Source: Aspidiotus rigidus (taxonomy: Eukaryota > Arthropoda > Insecta > Hemiptera > Diaspididae). From it: a stretch of DNA of 64,000 nt. Shown piece after piece: positions 1-13,440 of the stretch. Each line of letters begins with the position of its first letter. Position 1 is the first letter of the stretch. Below the pieces are notes generated by a model. That model was given only the letters and a program-made list of their open reading frames with translations. It did not search any database and had not been told where the DNA came from. Where the stretch lies: NCBI GenBank assembly GCA_035079385.1, contig JAVHKY010000013.1, forward strand, positions 14,940,001 to 15,004,000, read 5' to 3'. The position numbers and the translations under genes are program-made.

Positions 1-1394
1 TGTATGAACCAATATGTACCAAATCTAAGATTGCAAATCAATGTGCTTGTACTGTACTGCTGTGTATTTTGTAATTTGTTTGCTTATAAGCTTTGACGCT
101 TATAAGTTATTAATTTAGGAACGTTGATCAATATGATCACCTGCGTTCTTCCTATTTTTTACGGCAGATTATTTTAATCACGATTACCGTCCTATTAATT
201 ACAATTGTTGTTCACATTTCTGTCGACTCTTGTAGACCGGGAGCTCACTGCAAATTTTTTAATTGGAGGGATCTAAAATTACCGTACACTCATTTTTCGA
301 GTATTTTGTATGAGAAATGACATCCTTGAAGTCTGGCAGCGCTAAGTGGCCGGAGACGGAAATGGCGTTAGCCACAAGTGGCCAAAAATTGTTAGATATT
401 TAATCGGAAAGATCTATGGCTGAAATTTGGGTCAGATTGAACGCTTTAAGAATCAATAAGTCTGGCAGACCTGACGGGCTGGGTTCATGGTGCCAGACGA
501 GAATGAAGTGCAAAATTTAGCCTTAAAATTGCGATTTTAACAATAAACGTAGAGGAAATCTGAAGATTACACGGTTCCTCCTTATTCGACAGCGGAGTTT
601 AATTCATTAGTGAAAAAGAGGACGTATTGAACTCGCGGGTTACGTAGCGGGTCAAGTAGCGTTTCAACTCGTTGCGTTCCCGTCATGAGCGCAACGCGTG
701 TAACGGGAAACGTTCCTGTTTGTACAAACCTCCCTCTTTACCCACTTATATAATTCCTTCGAGACAAGAAAGTACTCTTTTTCATCTCCTAGGCCTCTAG
801 CTCGTATTTTACATTCTTAAAAAAAGAGGCGGAATGAAAAATGATTTTTTCCATCAAGTATTTTCATCAACTCCATTTGTGCCATTGCGTTGAAACCTTC
901 AAAAATTGTAATTTTTTTCAGACAAAAAGCTTCTCCATTAAATTCATTTACTTTTCTGAAATCTTACCCTCTTCTCCATAAAACACGGCTGCTTTTTCAG
1001 AATGAAAGTTGATGATTAAACCTGCAATAAAGAATTATGAACTTAATCAGGACCGTGTATAGCATATCCACTCTAAGATCCAAATGTTGAACTTGACGTT
1101 TCCTTTCCAAATTCTTGATGCTAAGTTTCCAATAGGTATTGGTCGAACACCAACTGAATTTTGGGGGTTTTATATTTCGTCACCATACTTACTGAGTTAT
1201 TTTCGAGCAATGAAACCAAAAAGTACGAGAAATTTCTTTCATAGTATCTATGAAGTAAGAAGAACGTCGATAAATTCAGGAACTTCCGAAGACAGGCTCT
1301 TGATTTTCTTTTCCAAGTAATGCATTAACATTGATTTATCATTCTTTGTAAGACTCCCGTCTACAAGACTTACTGACTTAAACTTCGTGGTGTA
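1..1394. other. Intergenic, no gene seen
   Basis: No open frame here reads like a protein, and the 78-codon frame near 1084-1320 has no recognisable motif. The stretch is AT-rich single-copy-looking sequence leading into the transposon relic that follows on the minus strand. Confidence 0.5.
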
Positions 1395-1925
1395 GGAATT
1401 GGAGGATATTTTAAAATTTCAGCAATGTCGACTTTCTGCATGAAGAAATTTTGAAGTTCTTCTCGCACTTCCCTTCCTGTCGCGATATTAAATAAAACGT
1501 TTTTATTTATTGCCTCGTCAAAAGGATTAATATGTTTTTTGATTTAACTCTTCAAACGTTGCACAGCATTTCGGTCTTTTTGAATTTGATGGATAGAAAG
1601 CTCATTTACTACTTCATTTGTTTTTTTGAGTCCAACATCTTCAAAAACTGTTGAAATAATGTCTGTCACAATAGAATGACGTCTACTCCTTCGCTATCGA
1701 GCCGATACAGAATTGGTGAAATGTGAGATTCCTGTGAGTTTATTAGCAGCGTCCGCGCTTATTGATTGTTTTAGAGTCAAATCAACAGGTGACCTTGAGA
1801 AATTTAAACGTGTTTGTCCAATAGCAAAACATTCTGACTGAATGGTTGGAATCAAGTCAGGATGAGTCTCATCAACTTATCATATATTTCACTAGCCATC
1901 GAGTATAATTTGGCTGACTAAATGT
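1395..1925 (-). pseudogene. Degenerate transposon-derived ORF, minus strand
   Basis: Read on the minus strand from about 1925 to 1395, the sequence gives a broken protein. Recognisable blocks, in order, are SQPNYTRWL, then (after a frameshift) HPDLIPTIQSECFAIGQTR, SPVDLTLKQSISADAANKL, TGISHFTNSVSAR, and a late NPFDEAINKNVLFNIATGRE block. I recognise this order from a widespread, uncharacterised transposon-linked protein family of arthropods and cnidarians, where the middle block reads roughly 'DLTLEQTINADAAN..LTGI..FTNS.SARQRW'. Stop codons (after SVSAR and after RLKS) and at least one frameshift show it is dead. The N-terminus and any terminal repeats are missing. The family match is from memory of its conserved blocks; its biochemical role is not known to me. 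Confidence 0.6.
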
Positions 1926-2464
1926 AGAAAAGAGGTTTTGTAATTTTTGGTAGAATATAAGTTAGACATAAAAGTAGAAGAAGTCTCTTTCTCTATACTT
2001 CTGCTCAAGAGAAAATAATATTTCATAAACTTCACGTATAAGTAACATGAAGAATTGAGGCGTTTCACCACGGAGGGGAGAGCAAGATTTCTGATAAGTA
2101 AATGAATTTAATTATATCAGTGTTGCTGCTCTTTTCCGTTGAAATCCTAGAATGTTTCATTTAGGTAGCTATTCAACCTGCAGCGCAGTTACACGTGAAA
2201 TCAAAGTAGTAAAAATGCGATCTTCGATTGATCGAGTACGATTTTCCGTTATAATTCTCGTTCGTCATGTCTGGTTTTCAGTCGCGACGTAAGCTACCAC
2301 TATATTTAGCAAAGCCGCAGCAGTCAAAAGTGTCAAAAGGATCTCGTAGTTCGAGTCGAGGAATAACTAAAACGCCGGTAGAAGATAAAAATCGCGAGAA
2401 TCTTGATATGCACCTCAAATGCGATACCTTTCGAGTGACATAACAATAGCATCGATGCATACTG

Positions 2465-3612
2465 ATTTTGCTGAGAAACATCCTGAAAATAAATGTTCAT
2501 AAGAACTTTACCGCAAAATTTTGGCTGCACAGAACATCCATTTTACCAAGTTGGGATATGAGGAATGTGAATTCTGTACAATGTATGACGTCAATCACAG
2601 AAAACAACATGAAGGCAACTGGGAAGAGGCTACATCATGCAATTTTTGTGTCGAGTACAAAGCTCATACCGGTAAAGAGGGGGGCACTTCAGCCCGAGAA
2701 CTCTACCGCGTACATGCTGAGACACAATTTGAGGAGAACACCGTTTGTTTTTCTACAGACATGCAGAAGGTCATAATCCTACCAAGAATGGAACAATTCA
2801 AGACTGCCATATTCACTAGACATCTTACAGTTTTCAATAAAACGTTTGTCCCAGTTGGAGCTAAGAGTAAAAATCCAACTTTTTATGCGATCTGGCATGC
2901 GGCAACCAGCGGACGAGGCAAGGAGGATGTGATTGGCGCATATTTTCAGTTTTTCAGAGAATACGGGGACGCGACACATTTCATTATTTGGTTGGAAAAC
3001 TGCAGTGCTACTGGACATTCTTCTCATTCCTTTTGTAAGTTGTCAATACAATAGGGACTTGGCGCGGGTTGAGTCTATAAGACTCTGCTATGGCTACACA
3101 TTTATATGAGCTGTGACAGTTTTCATCATGACATCGAACTCTGCATGAAACATATGAAGAAAGTATGCGACTTCGAAGATTTTAAGAGGCAGTCCAACAA
3201 GCATGGATGCGCCCTGTAATTGTCAAAGAAATGAAAACCAAAGAAATGCGTGACTTTCCAGATCATTTGTCCTACTATCAACGAAAAAAAAAAAAAAAGG
3301 AAAAAAAGATAGTAATTCCGGTACGATGGTACTCATGAAGTTGAAATTAAAGCCATTAGGAGAAAGACAAATTTGTAATACAAAAGTGTCCACAATGATC
3401 CTGTTTGGGAGGAACTACACTTTTTGAAGAAGAACATCAAAATGGAGAAAATTACCGAAGACCCACCTCTAAAGGGAACCCAAAACGTTGGAGTGTCCGT
3501 CGAAGTGAAGCACGATATTATCAAAAAACTCTGCCCCCTGATGCCAGCCAGTCGCAGAAATTTTTGGGTAGAATTTCCAATTGCAAAAAAGGTAGCTTTA
3601 GGTCCTTAATTT
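2465..3612 (+). pseudogene. DUF7869-type transposase-like gene relic
   Basis: The longest intact piece (2521-3054) encodes FTKLGYEECEFC, a run of spaced Cys/His residues (CTMYDVNH, CNFCVEYKAH), then FSTDMQKVIILPRMEQFKTA, IFTRHLTVFNKTFVPVG and FIIWLENCSA. This order (Cys/His cluster, 'CFSTDMQKV..LPR', 'AIFTRRL..FN.TF.P.G', 'W.DNCS') is characteristic of DUF7869-containing, DDE-transposase-like proteins common in arthropod genomes. The usual Asp of the 'DNCS' motif is Glu here. A 3' part in another frame (about 3420-3610) encodes KLCPLMPASRRNFWVEF, the family's C-terminal signature, so the relic spans at least 1.1 kb. In between are stops, frameshifts and a poly-A run at about 3283. A short ORF at 2266-2430 may be an N-terminal remnant. 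Function as an active transposase is excluded by the damage. Confidence 0.65.
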
Positions 3613-3879
3613 GTTACCTTACCTGTTATTTTTTTAGTAATTACTGTGGTAAGATATAATACCGTATTTTTAAATATTTGCATGTGATAATCTCATATCT
3701 TCTCTACTTTTGAAAAATTAAGTTACTAATGTTGGATTTCAATTTTTCTGTTTTCATAAAATGTTTTATTTGAAATGTCAGTTTGTACAGAATTTAGCCT
3801 CTAACGAAGAATGAAGCGGATATTGTATTGCCATAAGAAGAGTTTAGGATGCAGATTTCTACCATCACATGCATACTCG

Positions 3880-4382
3880 TATTAATCAATGAACTAGCGG
3901 TTGGCGGCGCGTCTCCGGCGCGTCTGACCGCCAGCTGTGCGTTGAGTCGATATCTGTGTTTTGTAAATATTTGGATTTCAACGGTAAGAGCTAACTTGAC
4001 AGGTAAAGGCTGTATTGCAGCAAAAAAGAAAATAAAAAGAACACACCTCTGACGTGCTGCAATTTAGAAGAAAGCACCAAAATCCAGTTCTCAAGAATAC
4101 AGGATGTGAGGGTAGGAGAGAAATACAGTAGACAGGTGCGTGTAGTTACCCTTCTTTGGTGAATTGAATCGCGTCAAGTGACGCGTACAGCGAGGGTACA
4201 CAATTTTTAATAAGAACTTTTTTTCTATGGGAGCTAAAATTTTCATTTATGATCTAAAATTTATTCTGGAATAATGCGAATATGTGGCGAAGATTTCAAG
4301 TCGATAGGTACAGCGGTTCTCGAGTTATAAAAGGACAAACAGACAAACAGACAGACAAACTTTCCGCTTTATATATTAGATA
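3880..4382 (+). mobile_element. Short interspersed element with RTE-like 3' tail
   Basis: The left end carries two 8-bp GC-rich repeats three bases apart (GGCGCGTC-TCC-GGCGCGTC, 3904-3922). The right end reads 'gagttataaaaggacaaacagacaaacagacagacaaactttccg...tatatatta', a purine/CAGA-rich tail typical of RTE-clade LINEs and SINEs that use their 3' end. There is no coding capacity. A similar GGCGCGCC-TTT-GGCGCGCC start occurs near 43683. The exact 5' boundary and target duplication were not resolved. Confidence 0.5.
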
Positions 4383-4499
4383 TGAGCGTGCTCTCCAACA
4401 GCCATTGAGGCAAAATGCAGGTGAGAACAAACAAATAGATTAATGAGAGGGTGTGCGCGACGGTGCAAGCCATGATATAAATTATAAGGAAAAATATTT

Positions 4500-4590
4500 C
4501 CGACATACACAATTTTTTATAATTATTTGAGAGGTGACCAGTTTCGAACCTGCCACGCCATGCTGGAGATTATCACAGATATAATACTAG
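4500..4590 (-). repeat. Penelope-like element terminal fragment
   Basis: On the minus strand this reads 'ggcaggttcGAAACTGGTCacctc'. The GAA-ACnGGT-C core is the same arrangement as the PLE 3' end at 38230-38239, preceded by a possible stem-forming block. No coding part remains nearby. This is a degenerate copy and the call rests on this short core. Confidence 0.4.
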
Positions 4591-5537
4591 CAATAGAAAA
4601 GAAAAAAGACTTTGCCCGCACTCTTTGAAAGAATTCATAATTCTCAAAGTTTCGCGGTTACCCTGAAACCATTCTCGAATAGACAGCATAAAACTATTAC
4701 AGAAGTTCTGCAGAATGAGTGATTGATTGTCAATCTTGTGACTCCTTTCACCAATTGGAGTTGTAAAACTGAAAAGACAGATCATTTGGAATAATAAGTA
4801 TATTGTCGTCCTTGTATTCATTTGATGTTAGGCCTACTCACCGAGAGGTTGAACTTCATGAAAATCAGCAGAAGGTGTACGACAATCATTGCACACTCAT
4901 CAATGAGAGATGCTTTCGATAAAGGAAGTGTATTTTCCTGCAAATATGAAATTGAATTTCACTAGTGATATTGTTTGATTTCAAGGAGTAGGTCAATATA
5001 GCTTGTCTTTCCAGCTTTGCGGATCGCTCTTCATGCTGTGCAGTACCTGAACTGCATACCTATACAGTTCCTAAATTCTTCTCAAACTAGTTTCTTCTGG
5101 TATCTTCCACGCTGTTGAGTGCTTCTCAAAACTCTACCTTAGCGAAGAATGATTTACTTACCATTTTTTCCCTTAATCCAGTCCCATACTTATATCTATC
5201 ACTCAGAAATATAGTAACTCAAAGGTGACCTATACAGTCCTCTGATAAATACTCGTACGAAAACGCTAGATCAATAAACACCCGTGCTTTATTCATGTTA
5301 CTTACAACTCAAAATTCTATCTGCAAGTTTAGAGGTACGCTGCCATTTCCTAAAACTTCACTTTTGAATAGAAAACTCATAGCTTACATAACTTCATCAT
5401 GAAATTCTCCATGATTAAATCAGCAGAATTCTCTACATATACTCACTTCCATTTTTCCTTGACCAATGTGTTATAGTAAAAAAACCACAAGTATTAACCG
5501 CAACACGTACTTTTTATGATTTAATAACCGATTTTAC
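4591..5537. other. 3' flank of the SLC46-like gene
   Basis: No coding sequence is supported. On the minus strand possible polyadenylation hexamers follow the transporter stop: ATTAAA at about 5518-5523 and AATAAA at about 5286-5292. If the last SLC46 exon is instead spliced at its GTGAGT, a short C-terminal exon would lie in this stretch; I could not identify one. Confidence 0.4.
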
Positions 5538-8500
5538 TCACGCGCATAAAAATACCATAATAAGAGCTAGAGCGGCCGAAACGAGGAATATCGCTTTTGG
5601 GTGGGTATCCATAGTTGCTTTATAAACTGTAGTGTAGATAGGTGAGCCCAGGAATGGACTTATACCTGCACAGATCTCGCACAAAGCAAAAAATTTACCT
5701 GTAATTAGAGGTATGTGAATAATATATTTTGTGAACATGAAACCTTTAAATCCTTGTCTCTGTTACCGAATAGGCCTAATACTTTTAGAAGAATACTTAC
5801 CAATTTCATTAGGTTGCACGATTTTTGATAAGAAACTTCGTACGACTGCCAAAGTTAATCGTCCTGTCCCACTTAATGGTGCAGTGATATAAACAAGCCA
5901 GTTTTGTGTACCAAAGAAGAAAACTAATGCACTTAGAAAACGAATTCCAGTCAATAAATTCACAATAGTCAAATCGGATAAATTTAAAAGTTTACTGGTT
6001 GATGTGAATGCCGCAAGTGCTACCAAATAATAAAAAGTATAAACGTCATAATATTGACTTTAAAACCAGAAGAAACACGTTATTTTATGAAGAAATATTA
6101 CCCTGAGAAATTGTAATAAAGACACGCAGCTGCGAATAGTCGCCTACAGTCCAGCCGAGTGCTTTTTGTAAAAACAAATAAAATACCGTCTTCTCACCTG
6201 AAAAAAAAATGGTGTGGTTATCAACAGAGGCCGGATTATTCGGCACTAATGTTGCATATTCAAAAAAAATATGCGTTTTCAGTGCTTTTACAAATTCACG
6301 ATTAGAATTATTCAATTTACGACCAAAATTACGTGATTTTGACCAAAATAAACGATTTTCGGGGATCAAACCCATCAATAAAAAATCCTAGGAATTTTTC
6401 AATCAAAATTTTTAATTTTTCAACATTGAACTAAAAATAATATTTTCGAAAAAACTTGCCCAATTTTCACAAAAATTGCCTAATTTCAATCAAAATTTTA
6501 AGAAAATTTTGCCCAAAATTTTACAATTTTAGACGATATTTAACAAAGTGGTCATTTTCGGCCATATTTGGCTTTAAACCCCGTTTTCGGCATTTATTCC
6601 ATTTTCGGCACTTTTCGGCAAGATGAAATTTGTTTTACAGGCCCCACTACCCCGAAAAAGAACTTCCATCTGATTTTCAAGCTTCTCGCCCTTAGCAGAA
6701 TGATTCAACAAATGCCGAGAGATCCGGGCTCTGATTATCAAACATGCGTAAAAGAAGAAGGTATTTCACTTCTGAGTGGACCATGAGCACACGGTACTCT
6801 CAATAAGACGTGCGCCACTTTCTGCAAAATCCACAATTTTCTTCATCGAAGCCTTTTGAGAAGATTGTGATTTAATATTATCTAGAAAAAGTATTTGATG
6901 GCGAGAGTATGGAACCGTAAGTCTTACTCCTATATTATTATTAGAATCAACTGATAAGACCATTAACACAATATTCTTATCATCATAATTATTTAGTCAA
7001 CTATGGCAGAAGAATATTTAGGAAACCTGAAGTTGCTCTGTCGGAATATTATAAATATAGAAAATGTGAATGCGAAACTCAAATACCTACCCAAAAGTTG
7101 CATCACCGAAACCGCATCCAACAATATCGTATAAATCAAAATATGAACAACAATTGGCGGTTGCTCAATGAGACAAGTTTTGTAAATACTTTTGACGTGA
7201 GAGAATTGGAAAGGATTCTTACTGACCAATTTACGTCGATCCTGCAGAACACCAATAATAATAATTACACAATTATCTAATAATATTCTGCGATGATTGA
7301 TTAGATGCAGGCGCGGATCCACGGAAGGGGATATAGGGGACACGCCCCCTCCCCCAAAAAAACAACAACAACAAATCTATAGTTTTGAAGAGAATGTAAA
7401 AAAAAAAGTCCTTCAGACTTTTTTGGATCATGTTCCCCCCAAATAGATCGTCCAGAAGATCTGCGTCTGTAGATGGCCCATGAGAGAATCAAATTTCGAT
7501 GATTTCCTCACTCGCTATAACTATTGGTCTATCGCGGAACAAAACGATTCGATCAATACTTGTCTAAATTTGCTCTTGCATATCTACAGCCCTTCGCAAC
7601 AGGGAAGAAAACCAGCGCAAACAAAAAACTGTACGACACAATCGACACAATCCAGCACGAACGTAGCACAAACCAATTCACCCGCATCCCACCCAAAAAA
7701 TCGAAATAGGGCGACTTGCAGGCGCACAGGAGATGGAGGGCTGAAGACGTGGACTAACTTTTGTATTCTAACCTTGGGCACTTGTCGTGATATGTATTAT
7801 AAAATGGATCTTTCAAATGCTTCAAAATTATTCATCTATTACCTTTGGGATGGATACGGTTTCCTCGAGGAAGAATAATGTATACAGCAATACAACTGCC
7901 TTCATGAGTACGGCAACGATCAACGGGAATGAGTAACCAACATTCTGAAGGTACGGAATTAATAATGAACCTGTAAGAGCACCGGAAAATTCTAATCCTG
8001 TTAGCACACCTATCCTGCAATGAGAACGTAAATTTTTAATTTTGCATGGATACAGTTTCTAAGTAGCATAACTCTTTGACGACATTTCATTTTATAAACT
8101 ACTGAAGAATACTCCGACCTGAATATTCGCGTCTCTGTCGTTGTTATATCGCATACGTAACATTTGGCAGCCATACGTGTGACTCTCATACTGCCACTCA
8201 AATCCAATGGTAAGTCCAATAGCAAGAAATAGTTGGGGTGTATGTTGGAATAAGTGGCGAAGAACCACATAGAGAGAGTTAAAGTAGTGCCTGGTAGATC
8301 GGAAAAATTTATTTCATCATCATGCAGCTCCTATTCGGGCCCTACAACCGCTAGGTTCGCTGTAGTCGCAAAAATGGAACCGGGGCAAAGGAGAAAATTC
8401 CATTTCTCTCAATGTAATTTCAATTTGAAATATCTTTGGAAACAAGCAATTTTTTGAAGAAATAGAAAGAACTAAATTTGCTGATCATAAAATTTCCTTT

Positions 8501-8908
8501 TAAATGAAATTATCAGATACATTGAAATTTTATGAAAACGATTACTGCCCGCCCCACAATGTCTATTATGTACCTGGTTGCGTTATCAGTGAAGCTAGCT
8601 GGCGCTGTTGGGTCCGATTAGGTAGATAAAAAGGAGAAGAAACAAATTTTTATAACGTACTCTCTTACCAATGGTACCGCATAGAATTATTGGTCGACGA
8701 CCAAATGTGTCGCTCCATGGACCCAGGAATATGGAAGCTTGAGAGGTAAAGACGGTATACATCAGCAGCTGAATCATAAAGAAGTTCGACGCGTATTTTT
8801 GCACGCTTGAAAAATGTGGAGCTGTATGGTTTAGACAGGAATTAACTTCGTGTATATGTAGAACACTTCTGCAATATTGAACTTCAATAATGTTGGTTGC
8901 CACGATTT
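5538..8908 (-). CDS. SLC46-family (proton-coupled folate transporter-like) MFS transporter
   Basis: Seven coding exons join in consistent phase with GT-AG borders: 8669-8908, 8119-8290, 7843-8014, 7091-7241, 6102-6197, 5801-6019 and 5538-5698, giving about 402 codons. Family motifs in order are FLGPWSDTFGRRPIILCGTI (the MFS motif between TM2 and TM3), SMWFFATYSNIHPNYFLLLD, CDITTTETRIFR joined to IGVLTGLEFSGALTGSLL, LQNVGYSFP, EKTVFYLF..ALGWTVGDYS, RSFLSKIVQPNEIGKFFAL and SPIYTTVYKATMDTHPKAIF. This is the SLC46A1/A3 layout of a twelve-helix plasma- or lysosomal-membrane solute/H+ symporter. The substrate cannot be told from sequence. The exon with the N-terminus and TM1 lies upstream of 8908 and was not found. 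The donor at 8118 (GTCGGA) is weak but gives the right reading. The end is either the TGA at 5538 or a splice at the GTGAGT starting at 5541. The 7242-7842 intron holds a MITE. Confidence 0.88.
7308..7469. mobile_element. 162-bp MITE with target duplication
   Basis: The ends are inverted repeats beginning CAGGCGCGGATCC on the left and, read inward from the right, CAGACGCAGATCT. Directly outside both ends is TAGATG (7302-7307 and 7470-7475), a 6-bp target-site duplication. The interior has C-rich and poly-A/CAA tracts and no ORF. The 'CAGG.GCGGATCC' ends resemble non-autonomous hAT-like elements, although hAT duplications are normally 8 bp. It sits in an intron of the SLC46-like gene. Confidence 0.75.
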
Positions 8909-9958
8909 CTGTTGGAAAGTGAAGAAAAAAGAAACAGAATTTATATATTATAATGAATTTCGAATGACTTTAGTGATTGTTAATGTTTCTTCTTGCTTCT
9001 TACATTTTCACTTGAAACTTGAGCCTTTGATTAGCGTTCCCCTTTCACACAAATAACTTTCTTATAACAAAATTGGATGTGAGATCTGAGAACAATTTCT
9101 TAAGCTCTTCGTGAGTTTTTTAGATATGTATTCTGCTTTTAAAAAATGTGATATTTGACTCTGATGGTTTTCATCTGAAGAAGAAAAAGACTCGCTGAAT
9201 AAGTTCCAAATATAGGTACCCAGAAGGAATACAACCCAAACGTTCTATCTATGGGTATTTGCCTAGTCCTTTTAAACATTTTAGATGAGATTTTGAAAAA
9301 TGGGTGCCCACTTTTAGGAAGATAAATAAGAGTGCTTTAACGTTTCAAACCATTCTATGAAATAATGAAATACAGTAGTTACAAACTTGCACATATAAAT
9401 TTTTAGATGTCTATACTCGTAATTTTTTGTGCCCCCTCATTTAATTGCTAGAGTACACTGTATTGTACATTTTAATTCATTGGCTCCTAAGATGAAACGG
9501 CGTCGGTTCAAAACCAATAGCGAGCAAAAAAGAAATTTATATGGGCAAGTTTGTATCTGTGTCTCATTCATTTCACCTAATTGGAATTTGCTATGTTGTT
9601 TAATGAATCCTGTAATGAAGCTACCTCTTCTAAGTTGCCGTCACAAGATTTCACGTAGAACAAACATGTTTTTCAACGATGCATTTTAAAAATTTTTATT
9701 CTGAGGAAGTTCTCTTCAGAAGAAAGTTACAAATACAATCTCCATACCATTGTTAGTGAAAAAATATACTTGCCATAGAATGTACTACTCATTACTGATA
9801 GAAAAATCATGGGTTCCACATATGCCATTCTCCCGCGGTTTCTTCGACGAGTTCGAATGGTGGTGTTCATCGTATTGTGGTCTGCTGCCTCATTCAATGA
9901 ATGAGATGCCTGTCATGACAGGAATTCTTAAATTGAAAGGTTTTATTAGGTCGCTCGT
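8909..9958. other. Upstream region of the SLC46-like gene
   Basis: The missing first exon and promoter of the minus-strand transporter should lie here or further right. A donor-like GTAAGA on the minus strand near 9000 has no convincing open frame behind it, so I assign no exon. No other coding sequence is supported. Confidence 0.35.
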
Positions 9959-10243
9959 CAAAGGGTATAGCTCATTAAGAAGGCTAATCTGCCTTTGGTG
10001 GCAGATCCCATGAAACCTATACTGTCTGATAGACCTCCCCGACTAACTTCTCCCCAATGAAGTTTCAGCCTAGAAAATTCCAAAGCAAAATCACGATTCC
10101 GGCTCCAGAACGACAAAAAGTTGAGATGGGAGGCTGAAACTTGTGGGGGAGAAGTTAGTCGGGGAGGTCTATCAAACAGTACAGGTTTCAGTGGGATCTG
10201 CCACCGAAGGTAGATTACCCCTCTTAATGGGCTATACTCTTTG
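9959..10243. repeat. Long inverted repeat (112-bp arms)
   Basis: Positions 9959-10070 and 10132-10243 are inverted copies of each other, close to 90% identical by eye over about 112 bp, around a 61-bp loop. Shared blocks include GATAGACCTCCCCGACTAAC and GGTGGCAGATCCCA. A transcript from either strand would fold into one long hairpin. No coding sequence or target duplication is evident, so it may be a foldback transposon or a hairpin-RNA locus. Confidence 0.85.
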
Positions 10244-10353
10244 GTATGTGGTCAGCTATCCTCCTAGATATGAGAACATCGCGATGGTTTGAATAGTGCC
10301 TTCTCGCCCCCAAATCTACCCCATGACGACATCAGATGAACTAGTATCTTAAA

Positions 10354-11584
<1,231 letters not shown>

Positions 11585-13440
11585 GTTACCCATTTTTCCC
11601 CAGACGACAGGATTTTGTCAAAGCGTCTATTGACGACGAAACCAAACCTCTCAGGTTCCAGATCTGAGTGAAACAAGAAAATGCGGATCTTTTGGTTTCC
11701 AGATCTTGATATGGAAAAAATCTGTACCTTTTGAGCTCCAGATCTCAGTAGAAAGAAAAGTTCCAGATTTTTCAGGTTTTCATTATCTTACAGTTGAGAG
11801 AAAAAATACAAGAGAACCGGATACTGAGCGGAAAGGCAACTCAGTTTTGTTTTCAACAGGGAATCTGTTTTATCGGGGGATTTTTCGGAAGAAATGTCCA
11901 CCTTCCGGCAACGACATAGCTCGGAGGTAGGAAATTTTCCAATTCCCCGTCCTACCCTCATTATCATATAATAGCTTGGAAGTCGAAATTTCTCAAAGTC
12001 CCCTTTGAATTATATAGAGGTCGAAATTCTAACAGGAAATCTGTTTTATCGGGAGGAGGGGCGGAAAAATTGTCCGCCGTCCGGCCGGCCGGCAAAGCTC
12101 GGCCCCCTCCAATCATATATAGCTCGGTGGTCCGTGTAAACAGCCTAAAAGATAGCCTCTTCGAGCAAATTTATTTGCAACGTTTCATACACCAATTGAC
12201 TTAGCCCCTTCAATGAGTCAGATATGCAACGCATCAAACACCGTCCTTCTAAGGTATTCTAAGTCCCCCACAGCTTGGAGATCGGTGTATATAGCCTGAA
12301 AAATAGCCCCTTCAAGTAACTACATGTACAATGCTTCATATACCACCTGGCTTTTTCCAAGTCCTATCATATACAGCTTCAAAGTCCAAACCTGTGACGT
12401 CACAATCTGATGACGTCATACATTTTCAGACCCCATGTATCCTATAAAACAGGTTCTTGCCCTTCCCCTGGTTCGATTTCCAAGTCCCTCTTCTATCAAA
12501 TATAACTGTGACGTTAGGAATTGATAACGTCATAGGTCAGGCTTGTGACGTCACAATCTGATGACGTCATACATACCTCAGAAACAAGGTTCCCTGCAAC
12601 TCCTCGTATAACTCCGTTGAAAAATCCGTTAGTTTTAACAGGGAATCTGTTTTATCGGGGAGTTTTTCGGAAAAAACGTCCGCCTTACGGCAACCTCAAG
12701 GTCGTTTAGAGGTCGACCTCCTCTCATATAGCTTGGAGGTTGAAATTTTTCTGAGTCCCTTTATTATCGAATATAGTAGCTAGAGCTTGGAAGTCGAAAT
12801 TGTTACAAGTCCCCCTCCTATCGCATGTAGCTCTGAAGTCCGGATCTGTGGCGTCACAATTTGATGACATCATATCCGCCATAAGGCATGTTCCCTGCCA
12901 CTCTTCATTCAACTCCGTTGAAGAACTCGCGAGTTCTTAACAAGGAACCTGTTCTATGAGGGGTTTTTTGAGAAATTTGCCGTTCGCCGTCCAACAAAAA
13001 ACTTGGAAAAATTTCGACTCTTGAGCCATATATGATAGTTGAGGAACTTGGAAAAATTTGCCCTCTTATCATAATTATAATTATAACTTGGAGGATGAAA
13101 CTTTTTCAAGTTCCCCTTCTATCATAATATAGATCGAGAGTGGAAATTTCTCTAGGTCTCTCTTCTGTCATGTATAGCTCGAGAGTCGAAATTTTTTCAA
13201 GTCCCCCTCCTATCATGACATGTATAGCTTAAGAGTCAAGAAAAATATAGACTCTCGAACTAGGCTTATAGTAGGTCTAGGCCTTCTTTATACTAGCTTT
13301 ATACCAGATCTATGCTTCCTTAAATTCTCAATACCAAAACCAATTCGATTTATAAAACAGGTTCCCTGCGTTCCTCGTTTAACTTCGTTAAGGAAGCCTT
13401 CGTATATGGATAGGGGCTCCTGACTTTCCCCTCAAAAAAA
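11585..13440 (+). repeat. Dispersed repeat family B, multi-unit block
   Basis: The block is built from recurring modules: AACAGGGAATCTGTTTTATC followed by a G-run (11845, 12030, 12637, and worn at 12938), a 'ccgccttccggcaa' stretch, many copies of 'agcttggaggtcgaaattttt..caagtccccctcctatcatatata', and paired TGACGTCA palindromes (12395, 12411, 12546, 12562). Inverted module ends ('tataaaacaggttcc') occur at 12440 and 13347. Related blocks lie at 44400-44760, 48840-49190 and 51780-52570, the last two in opposite orientation. Nothing codes for protein. It behaves like a non-autonomous transposon family, class unknown. Confidence 0.7.

Noticed and set aside
6766..6969. Minus-strand frame considered as an SLC46 exon
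   Set aside because: The flanking exons (7091-7241 and 6102-6197) already join in phase and match the family without a gap.
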